Origin: Nitrososphaerota archaeon
Lineage (GTDB): Archaea; Thermoproteota; Nitrososphaeria; Nitrososphaerales; Gagatemarchaeaceae
Assembly (NCBI GenBank): GCA_029785825.1
Contig: JAFLYY010000001.1
Span: 1 to 64,000, forward strand
DNA length: 64,000 nt
Direction of reading: 5' to 3'
Shown: positions 50,315-59,837 of the stretch, piece after piece
Position numbering within the stretch: position 1 is the first letter of the stretch
How the letters are laid out: each line of letters opens with the position of its first letter
Program-made: the position numbers and the translations under genes
The notes under the pieces: generated by a model
The model's input: only the letters and a program-made list of their open reading frames with translations
Told to the model about the DNA's origin: nothing
Databases searched by the model: none

Positions 50315-51410
50315 ATCTGAAACCCCCTTTCTCCTTGACTCTGCAGATGTCGAAGGTGCGGCAACCGACTTCAGTTTTTAAGACTTCCGACACCGAGGGC
50401 GAGACGAGTTCCCCGCTCACGAACCTCTTCACCGGGAGGCCGCCGTCCAGTTCGGCGTCTATCACCAAGGCCCTCCCTCTCGCGGAGGCGGCCACACTGT
50501 AGACCTTCTTGAAGGCCGGCCTGCTGCCTGGCCTCTCGAAGGTGACCTCAGCCCCGCGGAACCTCGAGCGGAGCTCTCTGAGCCCTTCGGGAGTGACCCT
50601 GGCGGCGGCTCTTGCCCTGATCTTCGTAAGGAATCGGAACGGCGGGAGCATGACCGGCTTGGACGGGAGCGTCCTCCCGGACGACACCGAGACCAGCCCC
50701 CCCTTGACCCTCGCTCCGAACTTCTTGGGGATCCTCCTTATCTTCGGGCTCTTCACCTCGACGACGAACGGCCTCCCAGGAGGGAAGACCCTGCTCTCTC
50801 TATCCTCGCTGCCGAGCCAGGTGAAGACCATCCTCTCACTCCCGGTGAACCCCCCTATCTTCCGCCTGAGCGCCTCCTCGACGCTTGGTTTCCTGTCGAA
50901 CCCAGTCCCTCCGCACTTCTGGCACCCTCCCCCCCTGCAATCCGGACAGAGCGTCTTCCGCTGGGAAATCCCTGCCGGCTTGGAGTACCTTCCATAGAAG
51001 AAAGCCGGCCTGGACGCGACCGAGACCTCCCCTGTCCCGAAGTCGGCGAGGATGCTGAGATCTGGTCTCCCTTTGTCCACCCGCCTGCGGGTCGACCGGA
51101 CGACGCCGAAGGCGACGAGCCTCGCCGCTTGCGCCTTCACCGTCTCGCTCCCCTTCAACCTGAGCTCTGACCTGAGTTCATCCTCCCGCTCCTGAACCCC
51201 TTCCGGGAGCGTGACTCCGACGGCGAACGTCCTGAACTCGTAGGCTCGGACCTTCCTCCTCGCCCGTTCGGCCATTTCATCCGTCGCATCCATGGTCCCT
51301 GAGCAGACTGAACACTCGCTCCCGGGGACGACCTCGAAACGCGGCGCCCCCGCCCCTTGTCTCTCAGAACAGAGTCTGCAGAGACGATGCCACCGCTGCG
51401 TCAGCTGCAC
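50268..51410 (-). CDS. pus10: tRNA pseudouridine synthase Pus10
   Basis: The 380-residue protein has an N-terminal zinc site (CRLC, then CSVC about 22 residues later) and a THUMP-like region. The catalytic segment is GSEDRESRVFPPGRPFVVEV (about 200-219), with Asp in SED. A second zinc-like CPDC...CQKC motif is near 155-170. It makes pseudouridine 54/55 in archaeal tRNA. The GTG at 51410 directly follows the SRP54 stop codon. Confidence 0.92.
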   Translation of the reverse strand: MQLTQRWHRLCRLCSERQGAGAPRFEVVPGSECSVCSGTMDATDEMAERARRKVRAYEFRTFAVGVTLPEGVQEREDELRSELRLKGSETVKAQAARLVAFGVVRSTRRRVDKGRPDLSILADFGTGEVSVASRPAFFYGRYSKPAGISQRKTLCPDCRGGGCQKCGGTGFDRKPSVEEALRRKIGGFTGSERMVFTWLGSEDRESRVFPPGRPFVVEVKSPKIRRIPKKFGARVKGGLVSVSSGRTLPSKPVMLPPFRFLTKIRARAAARVTPEGLRELRSRFRGAEVTFERPGSRPAFKKVYSVAASARGRALVIDAELDGGLPVKRFVSGELVSPSVSEVLKTEVGCRTFDICRVKEKGGFRFAEVARNKEKDQVAP

Positions 51411-52733
51411 CTACCCTTCGCCCATGCGGCGCATCATCTGCCTGAGCTCGCGCCCCTTGCTGGTTTTCACCAGGGTCTTCATCTGCTTGTACCTCGTCAG
51501 AAGCTCTCTCACATCCTTGTCGCTCCGGCCGGACCCCTTCGCTATGCGCCTCAGCCTGGAGGCGTTTATCGTCTCCGGGTTTTCCTTCTCGTCCCCTGTC
51601 ATCGACTGGATTATGGACCTATAGACCTTGACCCTGTCCTCGGCCTTGTCGAGCTCCTTGGCATCCACCTGGCCCGAGAACCCGGGGATGTGCTCGAGGA
51701 TCTTCTTGAGCGAGCCGAACTTCTTCATCTGCTCGAATTGGACCAGCAGGTCGTTCATGGTCATCTTCCCCGACATCACGCGCTGGGTCATCTTCTCGTC
51801 GACCACCACCTCGGACTCCCGTACCATGTCCATGAGGGCCCTCAGGTCCCCCATCCCGAGGAGCCTCCCTACGAACCTCGTGGGGACGAACTCCTCCAGG
51901 TCGTCGATTCTCTCTCCGGTGCCGATAAAGTGGACCTTCGCCCCGGTGGCTGCCGACGCAGCCAGGGCGCCGCCTCCCTTCGCGGCACCGTCCAACTTCG
52001 TCACTATGATGCCTCCTACGGGCGCGGCCTGATGGAACGCCTTTGCCTGGTTGTAGCACTGCTGGCCTATGGTCCCGTCTATGACGAGGATGGTCGCATC
52101 GGGCTTGACGCCACTTACCACCTCCTTCATCTCCTGGAGGAGGCCCTTCTCCTCCTTGTGCCTCCCAGCGGTGTCTATAATCACCAAGTTCTTGGACCCT
52201 TCAAACGCCTTCCTCCCGTCCTTCGCTATCTTCACCGAGTCTTTCTCCTTCCCGTCGCTGTACACCTCTACCCCGGCCGACGCCGCCAGGGCCTTCAACT
52301 GAGCCACAGCTCCCGGCCTGAAGGTGTCTGCAGCCACCACGCCGACCTTGAACCCGCGCCTGGAGTACAGCCGTGCCAGCTTCCCGGTCGTCGTCGTCTT
52401 CCCTGACCCCTGGACCCCGAGCATCACCAATACGTTGGTCCTGTCCCTGTCGAGCTTGAGCCCTCCTTCGCCGCCAAGGACCCCGGCGAGCTCCTCGTAC
52501 AGTATCGAGACTATTTGGTCCTTCTTGGTAACGCCAGCCGGGGGCTTCTCCTCCAGGGCCCTCTTCTGGACCCTCTCCGTCGCCTCCAGGGCTATCCTCA
52601 CGTTGACGTCAGACTGGATGAGGGCCCTCTGAAGGTCGCGGACGAACTCCTTCACCGACTTCTCGTCGACCAGGTTCGCCCCGACGAGCTTGCGGACAGC
52701 GGCCTGGAGCCCATCTCGCAGAGAGTCTAACAT
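51411..52733 (-). CDS. srp54: Signal recognition particle GTPase SRP54
   Basis: The 440-residue protein has the N domain, the G domain with GVQGSGKTTTTGKLA (about 106-120), ADTFRPGAVAQL, DTAGRHKEE, TKLDGAAKGGG, and a Met-rich M domain (MTQRVMSGKMTMNDLL...MKKFG). It binds signal peptides and 7S RNA for co-translational targeting. It is first in the srp54-pus10-rpl21e-rpoF operon. The ATG has a TATTAAAG box about 33 nt upstream. Confidence 0.95.
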   Translation of the reverse strand: MLDSLRDGLQAAVRKLVGANLVDEKSVKEFVRDLQRALIQSDVNVRIALEATERVQKRALEEKPPAGVTKKDQIVSILYEELAGVLGGEGGLKLDRDRTNVLVMLGVQGSGKTTTTGKLARLYSRRGFKVGVVAADTFRPGAVAQLKALAASAGVEVYSDGKEKDSVKIAKDGRKAFEGSKNLVIIDTAGRHKEEKGLLQEMKEVVSGVKPDATILVIDGTIGQQCYNQAKAFHQAAPVGGIIVTKLDGAAKGGGALAASAATGAKVHFIGTGERIDDLEEFVPTRFVGRLLGMGDLRALMDMVRESEVVVDEKMTQRVMSGKMTMNDLLVQFEQMKKFGSLKKILEHIPGFSGQVDAKELDKAEDRVKVYRSIIQSMTGDEKENPETINASRLRRIAKGSGRSDKDVRELLTRYKQMKTLVKTSKGRELRQMMRRMGEG

Positions 52734-52764
52734 GAAACGAACTCGGAACTCCGCGTTCCGGTTC

Positions 52765-52771
52765 TTTAATA
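52765..52771. promoter_or_regulatory. Divergent promoter between srp54 and the 52796 methyltransferase
   Basis: TTTAATA reads as TATA-like in both directions: about 33 nt before the srp54 ATG (minus) and about 28 nt before TTG 52796 (plus). Confidence 0.5.
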
Positions 52772-52795
52772 GGGTTGAGCCCGCAGGAGACAGGT

Positions 52796-53593
52796 TTGCT
52801 CAGGTCAAGCACAGCTAAGCGGGACGGCTGGGACGATCTTTCTGACTGGTACGATCGGAAGCAGGGGGATTCGGGCGACCTCTGGCACAGGACCCTCATA
52901 GACCCTGGCCTGCTGCGTGTGGTGGGAGACTGCAGGGGGAAGGATGCCCTAGACCTCGGGTGCGGCAACGGTTACCTGTCTCGCCGGCTCGCGGCCCTTG
53001 GAGCGCGGGTGACAGCGGTGGACGGGTCCTCCAGGATGATCAGGAACGCGAAAGCCCGCGACAGGGGCACCGGGGTGCGATACCTCAGGCGCGACGCCGA
53101 CGCGCTGAGGGGGGTACCCAGTGCGGCGTTCGACATCGTCTTCGCGAACATGAGCCTGATGGACATGGCAGACCTGACCGCGGAAGGCGCTGTGGGAGAG
53201 GCTGCGAGGGTCCTGAAGGAAGGAGGGCGGCTCGTCGCCAGCATCTCTCATCCGTGCTTCGACGTCATGTCGAATTCGGGCTGGATAGCGGAGAAAATGT
53301 TCGGGGGTCGCCGCGTAATCTACCGGAAGGTCACGGGGTACCGCAGATCGTTCTCCGAGCAGGCGCCATGGCGGATGGCGGACGGTTCGAAGAGGTATAC
53401 CGCCTGCTACCACAGGCCCCTCAGTTGGTATGCGCGGTTGCTGCGTTCGATGGGGTTCGTAATCACTTCCCTCGAAGAGCCGGAACCTACCGACGAGTTC
53501 GTTGAGAAGGAGCAGGTGGAAGGGGACCTGGACGGCCCCGGGGCAATGGAAGTCCCGCTCCACCTAGTGATTGAAGCGGTAAAGTCAGAATGA
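52796..53593 (+). CDS. Class I SAM-dependent methyltransferase
   Basis: The 265-residue protein has ALDLGCGNGYLSRRLAALGA (motif I, about 46-65), VDGSSRMI, FDIVFANMSLMDMADL (motif IV, about 108-123), EAARVLKEGGRLVASISHPC and a C-terminal lid with RPLSWYARLLRSMGF. It resembles small-molecule enzymes. The TTG at 52796 is preferred by promoter spacing. A TTG at 52775 would lie too close to the TATA-like box. Its stop overlaps the dph6 start by 4 nt. Confidence 0.87.
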   Translation: MLRSSTAKRDGWDDLSDWYDRKQGDSGDLWHRTLIDPGLLRVVGDCRGKDALDLGCGNGYLSRRLAALGARVTAVDGSSRMIRNAKARDRGTGVRYLRRDADALRGVPSAAFDIVFANMSLMDMADLTAEGAVGEAARVLKEGGRLVASISHPCFDVMSNSGWIAEKMFGGRRVIYRKVTGYRRSFSEQAPWRMADGSKRYTACYHRPLSWYARLLRSMGFVITSLEEPEPTDEFVEKEQVEGDLDGPGAMEVPLHLVIEAVKSE

Positions 53594-54312
53594 GGGTGGG
53601 TGTGCTCTGGTCGGGAGGGAAGGATTCCACCTACGCCGCCTGGCTGGCCTCCAAGAAGGAAGAGCTCGCCTGTTTGGTAACCATCACTCCGAAGTCCGAC
53701 GAGTCATACATGTTCCACTACCCAGACCTGAAGTGGACGGCTCTACAGGCCGAAGCGATGGGAGTCCCGCAGCTCACCTCTGACACCGAGGGGGTCAAGG
53801 AGGAGGAGCTGAAGGACCTGGAGGACGCCCTGGGTGAGGCGAAGTCCAGGTTCAGCCTCGAAGGGGTGTATACAGGCGCCCTGGGGAGCGTCTACCAGAA
53901 GAGCAGGGTCGAAAAGGCCTGCGGGAAGCTCGGCCTGACCTGCGTCTCTCCGCTGTGGGGCGCGGACCCCGAAGCCCACCTGCGGAGGCTGATAAGTGAC
54001 GGGTTCTCCGTCATGATGGTGAGCGTGTCCGCACTCGGTCTGGACGAAGGGTGGCTGGGAAGGGTGCTCGACGATGGTGCGGTCGACGAGCTTGTCGCCC
54101 TGGGGAGGAAGTACAGGTTCCACGTCGGGCTGGAAGGGGGCGAAGGCGAGACGTTCGTGCTGGACGCGCCTATGTTCTCTAAGAAGGTGGAGGTCCGCTC
54201 GGCACTGAATCACTGGCGCGGAGACAGAGGATACCTGGAGATAACCGACGCCAGGCTGATACCCAAGTCTAGCCCGAGGGTGGAGGCGGCCTGGTCCCCA
54301 AGACCAGGTTGA
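53590..54312 (+). CDS. dph6: Diphthine-ammonia ligase-like (Dph6) ATP pyrophosphatase
   Basis: The 240-residue protein has the PP-loop WSGGKDSTYAAWLA (about 7-20), YTGALGSVYQKSRVEKAC, and GLEGGEGETFVLDAPMF (about 178-194), all typical of Dph6/ATPBD4. It completes diphthamide on elongation factor 2 using ATP and ammonia. It is co-translated with the methyltransferase. Its 3' end overlaps the convergent HtrA gene by 44 nt. Confidence 0.9.
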   Translation: MRVGVLWSGGKDSTYAAWLASKKEELACLVTITPKSDESYMFHYPDLKWTALQAEAMGVPQLTSDTEGVKEEELKDLEDALGEAKSRFSLEGVYTGALGSVYQKSRVEKACGKLGLTCVSPLWGADPEAHLRRLISDGFSVMMVSVSALGLDEGWLGRVLDDGAVDELVALGRKYRFHVGLEGGEGETFVLDAPMFSKKVEVRSALNHWRGDRGYLEITDARLIPKSSPRVEAAWSPRPG

Positions 54313-55468
54313 TGGTCATCTGCTGCCCGTCCCTGATTATGCTGAGGGACAGGGTCTGACCGGGTAGGGTGTACTCTTCCAGGTAGGTGGACAGCGAGTC
54401 GGAGTTCACGATTTTCGTCCCGTTGACTGCCGTGATTATGTCTCCGCCGATGAGATAGCTGCTCCCGCTCACATCTGCCGTGCCGGTCCCCCCCTTTAGC
54501 CCAGCGGCCTGGGCCGGTCCTCCGCTTACGACCTGCTCGACCAGGACACCATAGGTGACGTTTGCGTTCTCCAGTTGGGCGAGCTGGTAACTCATGTCCA
54601 CTGTGGTGATCCCCATGTAGGAGTGGAGGTCATAGGAGCCGGTAGTCACTAGGGAAGAGAGCTCCTTCAGGATGGTGTCAGAAGGGATGGCGAACCCGAC
54701 CCCCTGAGAACTCTGGACCGTCGCCGTCGTTATCCCCACCACCGCCCCCTGGGAGTCCAGCAGCGGACCTCCGGAGTTCCCGGGGTTGATCGGGGCGCTG
54801 AACTGGATGACGTCGGCTATCGCGAAGTTCCCTGCCAGAGGGTCGGAGATGGTCCTCCCCAGCTGGCTGACTATCCCCGCGGTCATCGACCCGGCGAGCC
54901 CGAAGGGGTTGCCGATGACGGCCACTGGCTGACCGACGGCCAGGAGCGCTGAACTGACCAGGTCGAGGGGGTGGAACTCAGAAGCGGGCGCGCTCACGTT
55001 CAGCACAGCGAGGTCGCTGTAACCGTCGCTCCCCAGCACCGTGGCCGGGTAGGCGTCCCCGTCCTGGAACGTCACCGTGATGCCGTTCACCCCGCTTACT
55101 ACGTGGAAGTTGGTGACGATGTAGAAGTTCCCGGTGTAGTTGATCACGAACCCCGACCCAAGGACCGTCGAGTTCGTCCCGCCAGAGATGCTCGTCCCCT
55201 GGACTGTCACCACACCGCCGGAGTCGGCCTTGTAGATCTGGACCGTGTCAAGCCCCTGGAATGTGCTATTCGTCTGCTGGGTGGCCGCCGCCAGTTGCTT
55301 TTGGAGTTGAGAGTTCTCGGAAATCAGGGAGTTGATGAGAGTACTGTCAGATTTGGCCTTCGCCTGGCTCATTTCAGAAACCACCGAGAAGGTCAGGATG
55401 GAGGCGAGCACCACGGCGACCGCCAGCACCCCCCAATACGCCGTTCCGGCTCCTCTGCGGACCTTCAT
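54269..55468 (-). CDS. HtrA/DegP-type membrane-anchored serine protease
   Basis: The 399-residue protein has an N-terminal transmembrane anchor (about 11-33). A Gln-rich helix follows, then a trypsin fold with triad residues His in TNFHVV, Asp in YSDLAVL and Ser in NPGNSGGPLLD. A C-terminal PDZ domain follows (AQAAGLKGG, GGDIITAVNGTKI, LxxYLEEYTLPG). It probably faces outward and handles misfolded surface proteins. The ATG at 55468 gives a normal anchor, while an ORF open to 55588 would add an implausible extension. Confidence 0.9.
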   Translation of the reverse strand: MKVRRGAGTAYWGVLAVAVVLASILTFSVVSEMSQAKAKSDSTLINSLISENSQLQKQLAAATQQTNSTFQGLDTVQIYKADSGGVVTVQGTSISGGTNSTVLGSGFVINYTGNFYIVTNFHVVSGVNGITVTFQDGDAYPATVLGSDGYSDLAVLNVSAPASEFHPLDLVSSALLAVGQPVAVIGNPFGLAGSMTAGIVSQLGRTISDPLAGNFAIADVIQFSAPINPGNSGGPLLDSQGAVVGITTATVQSSQGVGFAIPSDTILKELSSLVTTGSYDLHSYMGITTVDMSYQLAQLENANVTYGVLVEQVVSGGPAQAAGLKGGTGTADVSGSSYLIGGDIITAVNGTKIVNSDSLSTYLEEYTLPGQTLSLSIIRDGQQMTINLVLGTRPPPPSG

Positions 55469-55666
55469 CTTCGGGGAGTTTGCCCTCCGACCGACACAAA
55501 AACCTATATCCGAAAACGCGCCAGATGCGGTTGCTCTAGATGAAGGGGTTTCGGGAAGAGCCGTCTGAGATATCCGATGAAGAGCCAAACCGTCGATAGA
55601 GCACTTCTGGCTCTTCCACTACCGTCCTGAAAACAAAACGGAGGGGAGAGCCGCAAGGCTCTCCGT

Positions 55667-56644
55667 TCAGACTGGGCTACCCGCAGTTGCCGTTGCCAGG
55701 GGCTTCCTCTTCGACCTGAGGAAGAGATACCCGGCGGCGAGGGCCACCAGGCCGACTCCCGCCCCTGCTTCTAGGTATACTGCTGTCGCCGGCGGAGCCG
55801 ATGCCATGACCAGGGTGTCCCCCTGGGCGTTGGCGTATCCCTGAATCGCCACCACCCCAGTGGGGTCGGACACGGCCGACAGGGTGTAGTTCTGGTTGTT
55901 GATCGAGTAGTCGGCGGTGAGCTTCGACTGGCCCGAGACCGTCTTGGAGAACGTGGTGGTGTTGGTGGCGGAGTTGTAGCTCTTGCTCCAGGTGCTCAGG
56001 GGGGTGTTGAGGGCTGTGAAATTGAGCGTAGGCGTCCCCCATATGCTGTCTCTGCTGAACGCATCCATGAGGAAGCCGGTCGCGTAGGCCTGTGAAGATA
56101 GGGAGTACTGGAAAGCTGAGCCGACCTGGTTGATGTCGACCATGTGGTTCTCCATGTCCAGGTTCATTGGGCCTGCTACCACGAACGATCGCCAGCCGAG
56201 GTTGGCTTCGACGGTGCCGTTGACCACGGTGAAGACCCCGGTAACCCAAGCTGTGACGTTGGTCACCTTGTTGATGACCAGAGCCGTGGAGTTCCCTATG
56301 GCCGTGTACTCGAGTGACACAGACATGTTGCTCACGGAGACATGGCTCCGGGAGTCGCCGCCCAGGTGGTCGAAGCTACCCTGGAGCTCCGTTACCCCCT
56401 GGTCGCTCCCTGTGAATGACGAGTTCAGCTTGACCGACGAACTCACATTCTCAAGGTGGCTGGCCACCTCAGAGCCCGCGGGGTAGGTGAAGATGATCTT
56501 CGTGGTGCTGACGCTGTCGACCCTGGCCACCTTGTCGGTGGGGTTGAGGGTCACGGTCAGGGTAGAGGCTCCGACGACGGGGGCGAGTGAAAATAGCGCG
56601 ATGACGAGCGCTGCGAGTGGGAGTATCCTCTTCGTTTTTTCCAT
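55667..56644 (-). CDS. Secreted, membrane-tethered surface protein of unknown function
   Basis: The 325-residue protein has a Sec-type signal peptide (MEKTKRILPLAALVIALFSL, then ...VVGAS). The body is Ser/Thr/Asn-rich and beta-strand-like with many NxS/T sites, and a C-terminal hydrophobic helix (about 290-310) is followed by Arg-Ser-Lys-Arg-Lys. This is the layout of archaeal surface proteins tethered by a C-terminal helix. It has no enzymatic motif. It lies downstream of aIF5A. Confidence 0.8.
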   Translation of the reverse strand: MEKTKRILPLAALVIALFSLAPVVGASTLTVTLNPTDKVARVDSVSTTKIIFTYPAGSEVASHLENVSSSVKLNSSFTGSDQGVTELQGSFDHLGGDSRSHVSVSNMSVSLEYTAIGNSTALVINKVTNVTAWVTGVFTVVNGTVEANLGWRSFVVAGPMNLDMENHMVDINQVGSAFQYSLSSQAYATGFLMDAFSRDSIWGTPTLNFTALNTPLSTWSKSYNSATNTTTFSKTVSGQSKLTADYSINNQNYTLSAVSDPTGVVAIQGYANAQGDTLVMASAPPATAVYLEAGAGVGLVALAAGYLFLRSKRKPLATATAGSPV

Positions 56645-56696
56645 AAGACGGCTCAGCCGTAGTTTCGGGGTTAAACCTACAGATTTGAACGGCCGC

Positions 56697-57107
56697 TTAG
56701 CTCCCGCCTTTGACGCGCATTATCCTGTTCCGGCCCAGCATCGACCAGTATTCGACCTCGACCCCGGGGACGAGTTCCCCACTGAGCTCGGCCATCTCCT
56801 CGGGCGTAGGCTTCGACGTCTCAAGCACCTCGAAGGTCTGAAGGTCCATGATCTGGATGGTGTTGTCCATTATCGAAGTGACCTGCCCCGACCTCTTGTC
56901 TATCATGGGGATGTCGACCCTGGACTCGGCTGGCGCCACGTAGCTCTTCTTCGACCCCGTGAAGAGAGAAAGTGCGACGAGCCTCACCTTGGCGCTCCCG
57001 TGCTTCCCCGGTTTGAAGTGCTCCCGGCTGACTACCTTGCACGGCTCATCGTCGATGATGATGTAACTCCCTTCTTTCACGCTTCCGAGTTCTGCGGGCC
57101 TGCTCAA
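56697..57107 (-). CDS. eif5a: Translation initiation factor aIF5A
   Basis: The 136-residue protein starts SRPAELGSVKEGSYIIIDDE, carries the hypusine loop with Lys in FKPGKHGSAKVRL (about 33-45), and has a C-terminal OB-fold domain. The TTG at 57107 gives the family-typical N-terminus; upstream frame residues would not match. A TATA-like AACAAA run at about 57125-57140 fits a leaderless start. It promotes peptide-bond formation at difficult sequences after hypusination. Confidence 0.94.
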   Translation of the reverse strand: MSRPAELGSVKEGSYIIIDDEPCKVVSREHFKPGKHGSAKVRLVALSLFTGSKKSYVAPAESRVDIPMIDKRSGQVTSIMDNTIQIMDLQTFEVLETSKPTPEEMAELSGELVPGVEVEYWSMLGRNRIMRVKGGS

Positions 57108-57240
57108 GAACTGACGCGTTTGCCTTTTTGTTAAAGTAAATAAACGTCTCACCGAAGGACAGCCTCCACGGGTCGATGATGGCGCGTCCCCAGGCCGGCA
57201 CCTGAGAAAGGCAAGATTGAATCTTTGAAGGCAACAACAA

Positions 57241-57735
57241 TTGTCTGATCCGGCGTACGTCCTTGACTCTACAGCGTTCTACGCGGGGATACCCTACCAG
57301 GGGAGCGGCCGATATTATACCACGTATCTCGTCCTAGAAGAGGTCAAGCACCACAACGTAGGGTCTTCATTCATCCAGACCCGGGTGATGGTCACCGAGC
57401 CGTCCCCCGAATCCACGAACAGGGTGAAGACCACCGCAGCGAAGACGGGGGACCTGGGCGCCCTCTCACAGACTGATATCTCGCTGCTGGCGCTCGCCCT
57501 CGATCTGAATGGGGTCGACGGAGGTGCGAGCCTCATCTCAGACGACTTCGCGGTCCGGAACGTAGCCGAGGTCCTCTCAATCCCTCTCGCGCCGACCGCT
57601 ATGAAGGGAGGAGAGTGGAAGAACATCACCTGGAAGATCTACTGCAGGGGGTGCGGGAAGAACTACACCAACCCGAAGCTTGTGGTCTGTCCCGTCTGCG
57701 GGACACAACTCGTCAGGAAGGCCTCCAACGCCTGA
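57241..57735 (+). CDS. nob1: Nob1-type PIN-domain endonuclease with zinc ribbon
   Basis: The 164-residue protein has a PIN domain with acidic residues at YVLDSTAFYAG (D9), LVLEEV (E near 33) and LSQTDISLLALALDL (D near 80). ISDDFAVRNVAEVL and a C-terminal zinc ribbon CRGCGKNY...CPVCG (about 136-156) follow. Nob1 trims the 3' end of 16S rRNA. The TTG start lies 133 nt from the divergent aIF5A start. Confidence 0.92.
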   Translation: MSDPAYVLDSTAFYAGIPYQGSGRYYTTYLVLEEVKHHNVGSSFIQTRVMVTEPSPESTNRVKTTAAKTGDLGALSQTDISLLALALDLNGVDGGASLISDDFAVRNVAEVLSIPLAPTAMKGGEWKNITWKIYCRGCGKNYTNPKLVVCPVCGTQLVRKASNA

Positions 57736-58013
57736 GGCGAGGCCCGTCCCTGGGCTCTCACTTCCGCTCTTCATACCGTGTCGGGAATGAACGAAAGTCG
57801 CTTCGTACCACGCATTCTCGTCCTGGGTACGGCCGTCCTGGCGCTCGCCGTGTATACACATTCTTCCAGATTTCCAGGGAGCCAGAGGTGTGGTGGACCA
57901 GGGCGTTAATCCTGGAGGACATGGGCGCGAGGGAACGGCTCTTCCCTCGGTGACCGCGCTTCGTCGGCCAGTTTCGAAACCGTCATATCCGTCTATGGCA
58001 GTCGGCCGCAGGG

Positions 58014-58541
58014 ATGTCCGCCTTCATTGGTTGGGTCCTGATTGCGGTCGCTGTGGTCTCCGGGGTGTTCCTCCTCTGGACGGCCGCCATAGGAGCCGGA
58101 TGGGAGCCCACCTCAAAGAGAAAGGTGAGGAAGATGCTCGAGATGAGCGGGGTGGGGCCTTCCGACTTGGTCTACGACCTGGGTTCCGGAGACGGGAGGA
58201 TCATAGTGGAGGCGGCGAAGGTCTACCACTCGCGGGCCGTCGGAGTGGAGGCCGACCCGGTCCGGGTCTTCCTATCGCGCCTGGTCGTGTCAGCCAACCG
58301 TCTGAAGGGGCAGGTCAGGGTCGTGTGGGGGAACCTCTTCCACGTCGACTTGAGCGAGGCGACGGTGGTGACCGTCTTCCTTTCCCAGGGCGCCAACCAG
58401 AGGCTGATGCCGAAGCTCCTGTCAGAGTTGAGGCCGGGAGCGAGGGTGGTCTCTTATGTCTGGACCTTCGAGGGATGGACGCCTGCTTCCAGAGACGCGG
58501 CCGACAGGCTGTCACTTTATGTCGTCCCGGCACGCGGCTAG
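58014..58541 (+). CDS. Membrane-anchored SAM methyltransferase, FAM173/aKMT-like
   Basis: The 175-residue protein has an N-terminal transmembrane helix (about 4-28). The SAM site VYDLGSGDGRIIVEAAK lies at about 53-69, and VGVEADPVRVFLSR and GNLFHVDLSEATVVTVFLSQGAN follow. The length and order follow the FAM173 protein-lysine methyltransferases and the soluble archaeal aKMT. The likely substrate is a membrane protein lysine, by analogy. The ATG at 58014 is used. Confidence 0.85.
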   Translation: MSAFIGWVLIAVAVVSGVFLLWTAAIGAGWEPTSKRKVRKMLEMSGVGPSDLVYDLGSGDGRIIVEAAKVYHSRAVGVEADPVRVFLSRLVVSANRLKGQVRVVWGNLFHVDLSEATVVTVFLSQGANQRLMPKLLSELRPGARVVSYVWTFEGWTPASRDAADRLSLYVVPARG

Positions 58542-58829
58542 ATTCCGAGGTTCCCAACCTTATCGCGGGAGCGTTCCAGAGGGACTGAAAGAGCACAGGT
58601 CACGTGGCACTTGACTCTCCCTGGGCCCTGGAGGGCTGTGACGGCTCTTGCCTTGGCGCTCTGGTACCGTTGACTTTGGAAGGAGCCGGTGAGAACAAGG
58701 CTTCTCAACAGAAGCACGAACGCAGCCGAAACTTGAACGCCCCGAACCCGTGGGCCAAGATTTCCCTTCAGAGTCATGTTCCATTGGTATGCTCAGGTTT
58801 TGCTACTAATGCAGAGAATACTACCGCAC
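58542..58829. other. Intergenic stretch before tfb
   Basis: About 290 nt with no gene seen. It contains CAGAGGG- and CCTGGAGGG-type GC-rich segments but no strong hairpin or tRNA-like pattern. The promoter of tfb follows. Confidence 0.35.
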
Positions 58830-58852
58830 TTATATACTCAAGGTTGTATACT
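58830..58852 (+). promoter_or_regulatory. Tandem TATA-like boxes before tfb
   Basis: TTATATAC (58830-58837) and TGTATAC (58846-58852) lie 35 and 20 nt before the ATG at 58872. The first is well placed for a start near 58860. The second could be an alternative box or the site through which TFB or another regulator acts. Confidence 0.55.
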
Positions 58853-58871
58853 AGCCACTGATTGAATAGAT

Positions 58872-59837
58872 ATGAGATACACTAGAACATCCGTTCTTCA
58901 AGTTTCGGACAGGTGCCCGAATTGTGGCAAGAGGACGCTGGTCGAGGACGTCAACACTGGCGAGCTCTCCTGCAACAACTGCGGCTATGTGATTACCGAG
59001 AAGTCGGTGGACCAGGGCCCCGAATGGCGCAACTTCGGGGACGAGAAGGGAGGGGACAGGGCCAGGGGTGGCGCGCCGATTTCTATAACCTACAGGGACA
59101 TGGGGCTGTCAACCATGATAGGGAGCTCCAACAGGGACGCCTCCGGCCGCGCTTTCGCGTCTCCCATGCGCAGCACGATAGATAGACTGAGGAAGTGGGA
59201 CAACCGCTCCCCCGCGTTCGGCAATCAAGAGAAGAACCTGAGCGTGGCCCTCCGCGAGCTCGAGAAGATGGCCGACAAACTGGGCGTCTCCCAGGCCGTG
59301 AGAGAGCGCGCTGCCTACATCTACAGGAAGGCGCTCGAGAGAGGGCTCCTCAGGGGCCGGTCCATCATCGGCATATCGGCGGCCTCGCTTTATGCGGCCA
59401 TGCGGGACACGGAGACCCCGCGGACGCTCAAGGACATAGCCGAAGCCAACAACCTCGACAGGAAGGCGGTCGCGCGCGACTACCGGATCCTCCTCAGGGA
59501 GATGGACCTCACCATGCCGGTGGCAGACGCCGCCAGGAACGTTAACAGGATAGCGTCCCATGTCGGGCTGTCAGAAAGGGTCGCCCGCAAGGCCATAGAG
59601 ATAGTCCGGATTACAGAGGAGAAGGAGATCTCCGCGGGCAAGTCCCCCATGGGGCTGGCGGCTGCCTCCTTATACCTCGCCGGGGTCCTGGAGGGCGAGG
59701 TCAAGACACAGAAGGACATCGCGGAAGCGGCAGGTGTCACGGAGGTAACTGTCCGCAACAGGTACAAGGGGCTCCGCGCAGACTTGGGGAAGCAGCTCGG
59801 CCTGTCGGAGACCGAGGACCACACTTCATCACAATAG
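58872..59837 (+). CDS. tfb: Transcription initiation factor IIB (TFB)
   Basis: The 321-residue protein has the N-terminal zinc ribbon CPNCGKRTLVEDVNTGELSC...CNNCG (about 15-37), the B-reader region (WRNFGDEKGG), and two cyclin repeats (about 120-300) with SIIGISAASLYAAMR and SPMGLAAASLYLAGV. It recruits RNA polymerase to TATA/BRE promoters. Confidence 0.95.
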   Translation: MRYTRTSVLQVSDRCPNCGKRTLVEDVNTGELSCNNCGYVITEKSVDQGPEWRNFGDEKGGDRARGGAPISITYRDMGLSTMIGSSNRDASGRAFASPMRSTIDRLRKWDNRSPAFGNQEKNLSVALRELEKMADKLGVSQAVRERAAYIYRKALERGLLRGRSIIGISAASLYAAMRDTETPRTLKDIAEANNLDRKAVARDYRILLREMDLTMPVADAARNVNRIASHVGLSERVARKAIEIVRITEEKEISAGKSPMGLAAASLYLAGVLEGEVKTQKDIAEAAGVTEVTVRNRYKGLRADLGKQLGLSETEDHTSSQ

